A DNA stretch of 64,000 bases, taken from the NCBI GenBank assembly GCA_963763365.1, contig CAVXOE010000009.1:124001-188000 (forward strand), in the 5' to 3' direction. The stretch is from VAZQ01 sp963763365. Its GTDB lineage: Bacteria; Pseudomonadota; Alphaproteobacteria; Rhizobiales; Xanthobacteraceae. The position numbers and the translations under genes were made by a program. Position 1 is the stretch's first letter, and each line of letters opens with the position of its first letter. This document shows positions 34,380-42,353 of this stretch, in pieces. The notes under the pieces were generated by a model. That model was not told the origin of the DNA and made no database searches. It was given only the letters and a program-made list of their open reading frames with translations.

Positions 34380-34925
34380 TCACTCGACCTTCTCGTTGGG
34401 GTAGACGCCCCAGAGATGCTCCTGCACGACCCAGCCGTCGAAACCGGTTCCGGCAATGTGGCACCATGTCCCGGAGCAGCGCTTGACGCTGGCGAGCACG
34501 CCGGACTGCACCTGCGCGACCACCTCAGCGCCGGCGTCGCCCTTGCTGCGCAAAGGCACGAGTTGGCCCTTCTCTTTCACCGTCACCACCGCGGTGCGCC
34601 GGCCCGACAGCATCGAGTGATAGACCCAGCCCTCGGCGCCTTCCCAGTCACGGATGCGGCGCCAGTTGTCCGATTCGGCGACGATCTCCACCGGCATGCC
34701 GGCGCGGGTGTAGACAAAGGTGACCTCGTGGTCGCGGGTCGGCCCGCCGCGCACGTTGACCTTGTCGGGCTTGAGGCTGACGAACCGCGGCAACGGCAGG
34801 CCGCTTTTCGGACCGACCGCCCCCTCCCCGGCCGCCATGACCGTTGTCACGACGATCGCCGCGGCGGCCAGCAGGGCGCCCGCCGCCCAGTCCCTCACGC
34901 CCGGCATGACGCGCTTCGGCTTCAT
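34380..34925 (-). CDS. Exported protein with two bacterial SH3-like domains
   Basis: The start at 34925 (MKPKRVMPGVRDWAAGALLA) provides a signal or anchor segment (AAGALLAAAAIVVTTVMAAG). The two SH3 repeats are RFVSLKPDKVNVRGGPTRDH ... WRRIRDWEGAEGWVYHSML and LVPLRSKGDAGAEVVAQVQS ... WCHIAGTGFDGWVVQEHLWG. SH3_4-type proteins of this size in Hyphomicrobiales are periplasmic and probably bind peptidoglycan or protein ligands. An ATG at 34961 would lengthen the N terminus by 12 residues. The product has 181 residues. Confidence 0.85.
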   Translation of the reverse strand: MKPKRVMPGVRDWAAGALLAAAAIVVTTVMAAGEGAVGPKSGLPLPRFVSLKPDKVNVRGGPTRDHEVTFVYTRAGMPVEIVAESDNWRRIRDWEGAEGWVYHSMLSGRRTAVVTVKEKGQLVPLRSKGDAGAEVVAQVQSGVLASVKRCSGTWCHIAGTGFDGWVVQEHLWGVYPNEKVE

Positions 34926-35209
34926 AGGTCCACGGCGGCAAAATGGGTTTGCGACGGCCATGCGGAACGCGACGAGGGACGAATCGGTTACGGCCGCGGG
35001 TGCTTGTCTTGCCGCGTCCATCTGTTAGGAATGAACCCGGTTTCCGAAGGACTTAGCGACCACGCCCGCGCCGATGGCGCCAGTGTCGGGCACGGTGGTT
35101 AAACGGTGGTTAAGGAGACCTGAACGAGCGTTCCGGGGGCCGAGGGAGCCGGAAAAGGCCGCCGGAAGCGGGTCGCGGAAGGTCGCCGCGGGAGGTCGAA
35201 GGGCAAGCT

Positions 35210-36211
35210 ATGGCGAACCGCAAAAACCTGCAGGTCATCGTCACACGCAGGCTGCCGGACGACGTCGAGACCCGCATGCGGGAACTGTTCGACGCCCAGC
35301 TCAACCTCGACGACAAGCCGATGACGCAGGCCGAGCTCGCCGAAGCCGTCCAGACCGCCGATGTCCTGGTGCCGACCCTGACCGACCGGATCGATTCGTC
35401 GCTGCTGAGCCGGGCCGGCGAGAACCTCAAGCTGATCGCGAATTACGGCAACGGCGTCGACCACATTGACGTCGCGACCGCGCTGTCGCGCGGCATCACG
35501 GTCACCAATACGCCCGGCGTGCTGACCGAGGACACCGCCGACATGACGATGGCGCTGATCCTCGCGGTGCCGCGGCGGCTCGCCGAAGGCGCCTCCGTGC
35601 TGACCGACGACAAGCCGTGGGCCGGCTGGTCGCCGACCTGGATGCTCGGCAAGCGCATGGGCGGCAAGCGCCTCGGCATCATCGGCATGGGCCGCATCGG
35701 CCAGGCGGTGGCGCGGCGCGCGCGCCCGTTCGGCCTGCAGATCCACTATCACAACCGCCGCCGCGTGGCGCCCGCGATCGAGAAGGAGCTCACCGCCACC
35801 TACTGGGAGAGCCTCGACCAGATGCTGGCGCGCATGGACATCATCTCGATCAATTGTCCGCACACGCCCGCGACCTATCACCTGCTCTCCGCACGCCGCC
35901 TCAAGCTCATCCGGCCCGAGGCCTACATCGTCAACACCGCGCGCGGCGAGTTGATCGACGAGAACGCGCTGGTGCGGATGATCTCTTCGGGCGAGATCGC
36001 GGGCGCCGGCCTCGACGTGTTCGAGCACGAGCCGGCGGTGAACCCCAAGCTCACAAAACTCGCGCGCGGCGGCAAGGTCGTGCTGCTGCCGCACATGGGC
36101 TCGGCGACGATCGAGGGCCGCATCGACATGGGCGAGAAGGTCATCATCAACATCAAGACCTTCCTTGACGGCCATCGGCCGCCCGACCGCGTGCTGCCGT
36201 CGATGCTGTAG
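35210..36211 (+). CDS. D-2-hydroxyacid dehydrogenase (glyoxylate/hydroxypyruvate reductase type)
   Basis: The enzyme reduces a 2-oxoacid with NAD(P)H. The 333-residue product has the D-isomer-specific fold: catalytic-domain segments (KLIANYGNGVDHIDVATALS, GVLTEDTADMTMALIL), the nucleotide motif LGIIGMGRIGQAVARRA, and the catalytic triad Arg in NTARGELID, Glu in AGLDVFEHEP and His in LLPHMGSAT. An Arg-rich stretch after the dinucleotide motif (YHNRRRVAP) suggests NADP preference. It resembles GyaR-like enzymes of Hyphomicrobiales. It is divergent from the SH3 gene. Confidence 0.9.
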   Translation: MANRKNLQVIVTRRLPDDVETRMRELFDAQLNLDDKPMTQAELAEAVQTADVLVPTLTDRIDSSLLSRAGENLKLIANYGNGVDHIDVATALSRGITVTNTPGVLTEDTADMTMALILAVPRRLAEGASVLTDDKPWAGWSPTWMLGKRMGGKRLGIIGMGRIGQAVARRARPFGLQIHYHNRRRVAPAIEKELTATYWESLDQMLARMDIISINCPHTPATYHLLSARRLKLIRPEAYIVNTARGELIDENALVRMISSGEIAGAGLDVFEHEPAVNPKLTKLARGGKVVLLPHMGSATIEGRIDMGEKVIINIKTFLDGHRPPDRVLPSML

Positions 36212-36319
36212 GCGCAGGCTCGCGCCCAACATCTCACGGGACCGCGCGGCTACGGGTCACTTCCCCTCTGAGCCAAAAGAGAAGGGCAAGCGCGGCACGA
36301 TGGATGCGGATGACTGCCG

Positions 36320-36391
36320 CTACTCGATCACCTCATCGGCGCGGGCGAGCAGCATGGTTGGGATTTCGATGCGAGGGTCCCGGCAATACGC
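36320..36391 (-). pseudogene. C-terminal remnant of a TrpX-like ABC substrate-binding protein
   Basis: The minus strand ends IEIPTMLLARADEVIE and a stop at 36320-36322. This tail is characteristic of the widespread TrpXYZ-like ABC binding proteins (usually ...LARADEVIE). Only about 20 codons remain. The sense-strand reading (YSITSSARASS) is a well-known spurious ORF of this remnant. Confidence 0.6.
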
Positions 36392-36405
36392 GCGGGCAGG
36401 ACAGG

Positions 36406-37161
36406 CTATTGGCCAATTTGCTGGGCCGAAAGCAAGGGATCAAGCGCCATAAGCGCGCCGGAGGCCATCAGTAGCCACAAAACTGCAACCCGAAATCGCA
36501 CGCCATCGACACGCCCATAGAGTAGGAAACCGATGGCGACGCCCACCATCAGCCCCGGCATGGCAATCAATATGTGGTGCCAGAGATCCGCGTTGGCGGC
36601 CTTTGCATTAAACGCCAGAAGAAGCATCGCAAGCACTTGCATTCCGAGGATGAACGGCTGAACGATGCCACGCTGGTGCTCCTTCGAAAGGCCGCGCAAT
36701 TCGCACCAAATTGTTGGCAGCGCCCCCGGCATGGCGCTGAAGCCGCCAACAAGCCCGCCCGCGAATCCAACCGCTGAATGAAGCATAGGCGTCGTCGCCC
36801 CCGCTAACACGGAGCCCCGCCGATTGAGCAGCATGTAGATCGAATAAGTTACGAGAAAGAGGCCAAAAGCAATCCGATAGAACTGAGGCTGAACCGACAT
36901 GAGGAGAGTGAGACCAACTGGAAGGCCGAAAATGCCTCCGAGCACCATCGGCAGAACCACACGCCAGTTGATGAAGCGGCGCAGCGCCGCCAAGGTCGTA
37001 ACCTGGGACACAATCGTGCAAGACATCATCAGAGGGACTGCCAGCATCGGTGCCAGGATATGCAGCAGGATCGCACCGGCGACCGCCGAGCCCGCGAAGC
37101 CGGCAAAGCCCGACACGATCCCGCCCAGGAACATCGCCCCCAGAATCGCGAAGTTCTCCAT
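36406..37161 (-). CDS. TauE/SafE family anion exporter (probable)
   Basis: The 251-residue product is very hydrophobic with about eight transmembrane helices in two halves, each beginning with the family's glycine-rich loop: MFLGGIVSGFAGFAGSAVAG and SAVGFAGGLVGGFSAMPGAL. TauE/SafE proteins export sulfite, sulfoacetate or other organic anions. No partner gene is adjacent. Its GC content is lower than that of the core genes of the window, which may indicate later acquisition. Confidence 0.85.
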   Translation of the reverse strand: MENFAILGAMFLGGIVSGFAGFAGSAVAGAILLHILAPMLAVPLMMSCTIVSQVTTLAALRRFINWRVVLPMVLGGIFGLPVGLTLLMSVQPQFYRIAFGLFLVTYSIYMLLNRRGSVLAGATTPMLHSAVGFAGGLVGGFSAMPGALPTIWCELRGLSKEHQRGIVQPFILGMQVLAMLLLAFNAKAANADLWHHILIAMPGLMVGVAIGFLLYGRVDGVRFRVAVLWLLMASGALMALDPLLSAQQIGQ

Positions 37162-37301
37162 GGCTGCGACTCGTCCCTGAGCGATTGAATCCGGGCGCTT
37201 TTGTCAGTCGATTACCGCTAATCCGTAGCGGGCTGCGTGCTGGCAGAGACGCACTCGCGAACGTTCGAAGGCCACGCGCAACCGCGTGGCAAAATAAAAA
37301 A

Positions 37302-37652
37302 TCACGGCCGTTGCCGATTCAAAAATGCGACAGGACCGAGATCGAGAATGCTGTCGTACAGCGCCAGCGCCTCGCTGACGCGGCCCTCGTAGCACGCTGC
37401 TCGGGCGCTCAGCATCGTCAGCGCAGCATTGCTTACCCGGGTCGCGGGCAAATCTCCGGCTTCACCGTGATCGTCAATCAACGTGATGACCGTGACTTCC
37501 TTCAGAGCGCAGGCTTCGTGGAACAACCGCGACTGCCCTTGCGCCATTGACATCTCGATCGTCATCGCGAGTGACGCACCGAAAGCAGACGTTTTCACCG
37601 CGCAGTGCAAAGCACGAAGAACTCTTAGATTGCCTGCCAAAGCCTTGACCAT
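37302..37652 (-). CDS. Hypothetical protein
   Basis: The 116-residue product (MVKALAGNLRVLRALHCAVK) has no signal peptide or membrane helix. Its C-terminal part (NAALTMLSARAACYEGRVSE, ALALYDSILDLGP) could form a TPR-like helical pair. Codon use and GC are below average for the window, and no family is recognised. A start at 37709 (TTG) is less likely. Confidence 0.45.
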   Translation of the reverse strand: MVKALAGNLRVLRALHCAVKTSAFGASLAMTIEMSMAQGQSRLFHEACALKEVTVITLIDDHGEAGDLPATRVSNAALTMLSARAACYEGRVSEALALYDSILDLGPVAFLNRQRP

Positions 37653-37709
37653 TAAACGACCTCGTTTGCTGATGAGGCGCTCTGAGCGCAGTCGTATTGT
37701 CGACCTCAA

Positions 37710-38200
37710 AGGCGAAGAGCCAATGACAAACCGACGACACTCCGAGCTCTGTGGGGATGAACCTTGTCGGGCAAAGTGTTAGTTCGACGTGTTAGTTCGA
37801 CGAGACCGACGCTCGCTCAATGTAAGAAGATATTTGTTATTCAGGTTCAAGCGCAAATTGACCTTGCGACAAAGATTGAGACGCCGTGTCAATGAATTGA
37901 CCTGCGGAATCAATTTGTCGGAAATGATTCGTCGACGGTGCGTCAGGCGTTGAGGCGCGGCATCAATAAGTTGATTTCCGTCGTCAAGTGCTCCTACTGA
38001 GTACGTGAAGAATTCGACTTGGATGGTTGCCGATTTACGAGCCAAAGCGCCAAAAAAAGCAGCAACGAACTCCGGGTGTGCCACCTTAGACTGTCATATT
38101 CTGAATGACACACTCGCAAACGAGATTGCGGTACAAGGATCGCCGAACTTCATTTGTGCCGCGCTGCCGTCCAGAAAATGTTCGACGTGAGGGGCTTCCA
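37710..38200. other. Intergenic region of lower GC, 491 bp, with a 13-bp tandem duplication
   Basis: GTGTTAGTTCGAC is repeated directly at 37776-37788 and 37789-37801. The rest is AT-richer than the window, and only weak open frames occur on either strand. It must contain the promoter of the AraC-type gene. No RNA gene was recognised. Confidence 0.5.
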
Positions 38201-39334
38201 ATGGCTAAGAACGGCGCTAACGCTTCGCGCGCGAACGTGTCCATGTCGCCAGCCGCGACGGGCAACGGTGGTAACGGCTTGTCGCCCAAGCTGCGGCGGC
38301 TCGATAGCAATCCGCAAGGCGCTTTCGGCCCGCAGATCTGGCAGGCGTTTCGTGCCAGCGTCGCGCATATTTACGACACGTTGTCGCTGCCGGGCCCGTC
38401 GGAGGAGGCACGCTTCACCCTCTCGACCCGCACCTATGCCACGCCCCGCGGGATTTTGATGCGCTGTGAGGGTACGGCGTTCTCCATGACGCGGGGACCT
38501 GCGCTCGCCGCGCGCAGCGCCGACCAGCTTGTCATCGTTCTCCAAATCGCAGGATCGGTGGACGCCGATTCCGCAGGGCAACGCGCGCGTCGCGAGCCTG
38601 GGGACGTGGCGATCAGTGATTACGCGCGTCCGCTTCACAATGCAGCGACCGACTATGTGAATCTGATCGTTCACCTGACGCGCGACAGCGTGCCCGCTGC
38701 GCTGCTGGCGCTGGAGCCGCACGGCCTCATCTTTCCGCGCGAGAGCGGCGCCGCGCGTCTGATCGGGGCAGCGATGCAGGAGTTTTATGCGCGGGCTGAC
38801 GATCTGACGGTGAGCGAAGCCGAGGCGGCGATTGACGGCATTGTGGCGCTGACGACCGCCTGTGCGCGCGCAAGGCTGGCGGGCGACGAAGCGGATCACG
38901 TGAAGTCGAAGAGAAAAGTTGCGCTGGATTACATCAACTCGCATCTTGGGAACGCGCAACTCGGACCCGATGAGATCGCTTCTGCGGCCGGCCTCTCGCG
39001 CGCGTCGCTCTACCGGCTTCTGGCGCCGGAGGGCGGAATTCGCGCTATGCTGCTGAAGCGTCGGCTCGACGAGGCCGTGCGATTATTGCTGACAGACAGC
39101 GAGGACGAGCGCTCGCTGACGGACGTCGCCAAGCGTTGCGGCTTTGGCGGCATGAGCCAGTTTAGCCGGGCCTTCCGCGCGCGTTTCGGCGCGCCGCCGC
39201 GACAGTACCGGGCCCTCGTCCGCCTGCAGGACCTCGAATGGCACGAAGTGCGGCTCAAGGCCGACGGCTTCGACCAAGATGGCTTAAGGCGACAGGGTTT
39301 GAGCGGTTCGAAGCTGTCCAATGACCGGGATTGA
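38201..39334 (+). CDS. AraC family transcriptional regulator
   Basis: The 377-residue product has an N-terminal sensing domain of the AraC-binding-like type (LIVHLTRDSVPAALLALEPH, EPGDVAISDYARPLHN) and a C-terminal double helix-turn-helix (LGPDEIASAAGLSRASLYRL, LTDVAKRCGFGGMSQFSRAF, RARFGAPPRQYRAL). Both HTH units look intact. The start at 38201 (MAKNGANASRANVSMSP) has a weak Shine-Dalgarno (GAGGGG) upstream. The target is unknown; neighbours on either side do not suggest one. Confidence 0.9.
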   Translation: MAKNGANASRANVSMSPAATGNGGNGLSPKLRRLDSNPQGAFGPQIWQAFRASVAHIYDTLSLPGPSEEARFTLSTRTYATPRGILMRCEGTAFSMTRGPALAARSADQLVIVLQIAGSVDADSAGQRARREPGDVAISDYARPLHNAATDYVNLIVHLTRDSVPAALLALEPHGLIFPRESGAARLIGAAMQEFYARADDLTVSEAEAAIDGIVALTTACARARLAGDEADHVKSKRKVALDYINSHLGNAQLGPDEIASAAGLSRASLYRLLAPEGGIRAMLLKRRLDEAVRLLLTDSEDERSLTDVAKRCGFGGMSQFSRAFRARFGAPPRQYRALVRLQDLEWHEVRLKADGFDQDGLRRQGLSGSKLSNDRD

Positions 39335-39668
39335 GCACAGGGCAGAATTAAGAATTAGGCATGCCTTTTTTGCGCGCCACGGTGATCGCTTCGACGCCTG
39401 ATTTCCGTATGTCTGGCGGGTTTCAATCCGCGCGTTGGCAGTCTCGGCGCCATGGCCGCCGTCTATCCGACTCCCCGTTACCGAAAATCCAACTGCGCCA
39501 GAGGTGCGCCGAGTGAACGCGCCGTCGCTAATCGGTCACCCCATCGGCGCCGGCGATCAGGGATGACGGCACCACCTTGCTCGACGCTGCGCAAGCGAAC
39601 CACAATCCCACTGCCCTTTGCCATGATCTACTGTATCATGCCGTCAAAGCAATCGACGGAGTGTCACC
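39335..39668. other. Intergenic region, 334 bp, no gene seen
   Basis: The sequence after the AraC gene holds only short frames of poor composition. It should contain the promoter of the small exported protein that follows. Confidence 0.45.
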
Positions 39669-40055
39669 ATGCGAGCTTTCCTCTTCGGCGGCGCGGCGTT
39701 GCTGCTCGTGAGCCAGGCCGCAATTGCAGCTCCCGCGGCGACACCGGCGGCGGGAACCGCGACGGCGCTGCCGCCCAAGGACATTCAGACGACGTTCTTC
39801 ACCGGCACGCCGTTCACCGCGGCCGCGACCGGCAGTCTGAAGTACAAGATGACGTTCTCGGCCGACGGCAAGATGCTGCGCGAGCCGGCCGGCACCGGCG
39901 GGTCCAAGTCCCAGGGCACCTGGAAGCTCTCGAACGACGGCTTCTGCAGCACGTGGAAGGGCTCGAAGGCCAACTGCTTTCGCGTCATCCCGTCCGGCGA
40001 CAACAAATGGTCCGTCATGAAAGGCACCACCCGGGTCGCGACCTGGGAGAAGTGA
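39669..40055 (+). CDS. Exported protein of unknown function (DUF995-like)
   Basis: The 128-residue product has a Sec signal (MRAFLFGGAALLLVSQAAIA). The mature part reads like a small beta-sandwich with two cysteines (LKYKMTFSADGKMLREPAGT, SQGTWKLSNDGFCSTW, SKANCFRVI, NKWSVMKGTTRVATWEK). This pattern occurs in DUF995-type secreted proteins of Hyphomicrobiales. Function is unknown, and the assignment to DUF995 is from memory of the pattern. Confidence 0.8.
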   Translation: MRAFLFGGAALLLVSQAAIAAPAATPAAGTATALPPKDIQTTFFTGTPFTAAATGSLKYKMTFSADGKMLREPAGTGGSKSQGTWKLSNDGFCSTWKGSKANCFRVIPSGDNKWSVMKGTTRVATWEK

Positions 40056-40082
40056 CCTCATAGCTGGCCCGGGAGAACGTCC

Positions 40083-41072
40083 ATGCAGACACGCCGTCAA
40101 CTGCTTGCCGCGTCGGCAGCGGGGCTCGCCTGCGCGAGCGTCGGATCGGTGTCGCGCGCCCGCGCGCAAACGGTCAGCAAGCCGGTCCGCATCATGGTCG
40201 GATTTCCGGCGGGCGGCGGCACCGACATGATCGCCCGCATCCTGGCAGAGCGGCTGCGCGGTCCTTATGCGTCGGCGGTGCTGGTCGAGAACAAGGCAGG
40301 GGCCTCCGCGCGGCTCGCCGCCGAATACGTGAAGAATGCCGAGCCCGACGGCAGCGTGCTGCTGTTTACCCCCGACTTCACGATGACGATCTACCCGCAC
40401 AGCTTCCGCACGCTGAGTTACGACCCGCTGCGCGACTTCACGCCGATCTCGCCCGCCGCCCGCTCGATGCTGACCTACAGCGTCGGCCCCGCAGTGCCGG
40501 AGAGCGTGAAGACGCTCGCGGATTTCGTCACCTGGTGCAAAGCCAACCCCGGTAAGGCGAGTTATGCGACCACCTCGGCGGGCGGCACGCCGCACTTCGT
40601 CGGCATGATGCTGGCGAGCGAGGCGCGCGTGCCGATGACCGCCGTGCACTATCGCGGCGGCGCGCCTGCTTTGCAGGATCTGCTCGGCGGGCATGTGCCG
40701 GCGAGCATCAACCCGATCAGCGAGACGCTGCCGTTCGCGCGCGCCGGAACCGTGCGGGTGCTGGCGGTGACCGGCACGAAGCGTTCGGCCTTTCTGCCTG
40801 ACATCCCGACCATGCGAGAGGCCGGCTACGACGTGGTCTCCGATTCCTGGCTCGGCCTGCTGGCGCCGGCCAAGATGCCGGCCGCAATCGTCAGTGCGCT
40901 GAGCGCGGCCGTCGGCGAGGCCGTCAAGTCGCCGCAGATGACCGAGAGCCTCTCCAAGATCGGCAACGAACCGGCGTTCCAGACGCCGGCAGAGTTCGCC
41001 GCGACCGTGAAGGATGACATCGCGCGCTGGGGCCCGGTCGTGAAGGCGTCGGGGTTCGTCGCGGAGGAGTAG
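40083..41072 (+). CDS. Bug-family (TctC) substrate-binding protein, probably Tat-exported
   Basis: The 329-residue product has a Tat-type leader (TRRQLLAASAAGLACASVGS) and the Bug fold: KPVRIMVGFPAGGGTDMIAR, LVENKAGASARLAAEYVKNA, YATTSAGGTPHFVGM. The glycine-rich loop after VGF binds the carboxylate. Tat export instead of Sec is unusual but known in the family. No tctA/tctB genes are adjacent, and it is unrelated in sequence detail to the Bug protein at 29089. Confidence 0.88.
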   Translation: MQTRRQLLAASAAGLACASVGSVSRARAQTVSKPVRIMVGFPAGGGTDMIARILAERLRGPYASAVLVENKAGASARLAAEYVKNAEPDGSVLLFTPDFTMTIYPHSFRTLSYDPLRDFTPISPAARSMLTYSVGPAVPESVKTLADFVTWCKANPGKASYATTSAGGTPHFVGMMLASEARVPMTAVHYRGGAPALQDLLGGHVPASINPISETLPFARAGTVRVLAVTGTKRSAFLPDIPTMREAGYDVVSDSWLGLLAPAKMPAAIVSALSAAVGEAVKSPQMTESLSKIGNEPAFQTPAEFAATVKDDIARWGPVVKASGFVAEE

Positions 41073-41088
41073 GACGGCGGCGCGAGCT

Positions 41089-41271
41089 TCAGCGCGCCTT
41101 ATCGGCAGGGCGCGGACAATCGGCCTGCGTGCCGCGCGCGGACGGATCGCATTTCTTCTCGTCCGCTGGCGGCGAGCCGACGGGAAAGTGGTAGTTCACG
41201 CCGCCCGCGACCACGCATCCCGAGAGGGCGATCGCCAGAAACGGTAGACTAAACAGCACGCGGAATTTCAT
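41089..41271 (-). CDS. Small lipoprotein
   Basis: The 60-residue product (MKFRVLFSLPFLAIALSGCV) has a lipoprotein signal with lipobox ALSGC (Cys19). The mature peptide is short, Pro/Lys-rich and has two further Cys. No function is assigned. It is convergent with the Bug gene. Confidence 0.65.
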   Translation of the reverse strand: MKFRVLFSLPFLAIALSGCVVAGGVNYHFPVGSPPADEKKCDPSARGTQADCPRPADKAR

Positions 41272-41325
41272 TCGTGTTCTTTAGCACAGAGCAGCGGTGC
41301 GGCACACCAGTGGTCTAAATGCGTC

Positions 41326-42126
41326 TTACGCGTGCACCGACAAATCGGTGATTGTCGGATGCTCGCCGGACAGCGGATTCTCCGGGTCCCAGGCGTAGGT
41401 GAGCGTCTCGAAGCGCATCGCGCGCGCGTCGATCATCAGGAGCCGGCCGACCAAGCCCTCGCCGAAGCCGATCACCTCGCGGAGCACTTCGAGCGCCATC
41501 AGCGAACCGAGCACACCCGTCAGCGCGCCCAAGATGCCGGCCTCGGCGCAGGCCGGAACGGTGCCGGGCGGCGGCGGCTCGGGAAACAGGCAGCGATAGG
41601 TCGGATTGGGCTTGCCGTCGGCCGAACGCTCGTGCGCCCGGAGGGTGGTGAGCGTGCCGTCGAAGATGCCGACCGCCGCGGTGACGAGCGGCTTCCTCGC
41701 GAAAAAGCAGGCGTCGGAGACGAGATAACGCGTGGCGAAATTGTCGGAGCCATCCGCCACGAGGTCGTAACGGGCGATGAGGTCGAGCGCATTCGCGGCG
41801 GTGAGCCGCATGGCATGGGTCTCGACCGCGACATGCGGGTTGAGGCGCGCGATCGCTGCGGCGGCGCTTGCGACTTTTGGCCGGCCGACGTCCGGCGTGC
41901 CGTGGATCACCTGCCGCTGCAGGTTCGAGAGCGCCACGGCGTCGTCGTCGATGACGCCGAGCGTGCCGACGCCCGCCGCCGCGAGGTAAAGGAGTGCCGG
42001 GGCGCCAAGGCCGCCTGCCCCGATCGTCAGGACCCGCGCCCGCTTGAGCGCGGCTTGGCCGGGCCCACCGACTTCCCGCAGGACGATATGGCGGGCGTAG
42101 CGCTCGAGTTCGTCCGGACCCAGCAT
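41326..42126 (-). CDS. moeB: ThiF/MoeB/HesA-type adenylyltransferase
   Basis: E1-like enzymes of this family adenylate the C-terminal glycine of a sulfur carrier protein (MoaD or ThiS) for molybdopterin or thiamine synthesis. The 266-residue product has the ATP-binding GxGxxG (LTIGAGGLGAPALLYLAAAG), the conserved DDDAVALSNLQRQVIH and SDNFATRYLVSDAC segments, and CLFPEPPPPGTVPAC. Only the simple E1 domain is present, with no C-terminal rhodanese. The zinc-binding C-x-x-C pairs of E. coli MoeB are not obvious. Partner moaD/thiS genes are not in the window, so MoeB against ThiF is not settled. Confidence 0.88.
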   Translation of the reverse strand: MLGPDELERYARHIVLREVGGPGQAALKRARVLTIGAGGLGAPALLYLAAAGVGTLGVIDDDAVALSNLQRQVIHGTPDVGRPKVASAAAAIARLNPHVAVETHAMRLTAANALDLIARYDLVADGSDNFATRYLVSDACFFARKPLVTAAVGIFDGTLTTLRAHERSADGKPNPTYRCLFPEPPPPGTVPACAEAGILGALTGVLGSLMALEVLREVIGFGEGLVGRLLMIDARAMRFETLTYAWDPENPLSGEHPTITDLSVHA

Positions 42127-42353
42127 GCCTTCCCCTTCGTTCGTCCGGCATCATCCGCGAAAGCCAACGCTTTGCAATGTCGCGGCCTTGCAATCGCGGC
42201 GTTTGACCATGGCTTTCGACTGCGGCTGGAGGGATTCCAACCTCGCGGTAACGATCTCGCGAGACTTTGACTTGAGGCGGATTTGCGGACGCGCGCGGAT
42301 CAGCTAGGCTTGCTTCGGGTGGTGGTGCGGAGGATCTGGTGACGGAGTTCCCC

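Noticed and set aside
36301..36452. Plus-strand frame with YSITSSARASS, often annotated as a protein
   Set aside because: It is the antisense reading of a C-terminal remnant of an ABC binding protein (LARADEVIE-stop), so it is not a gene.
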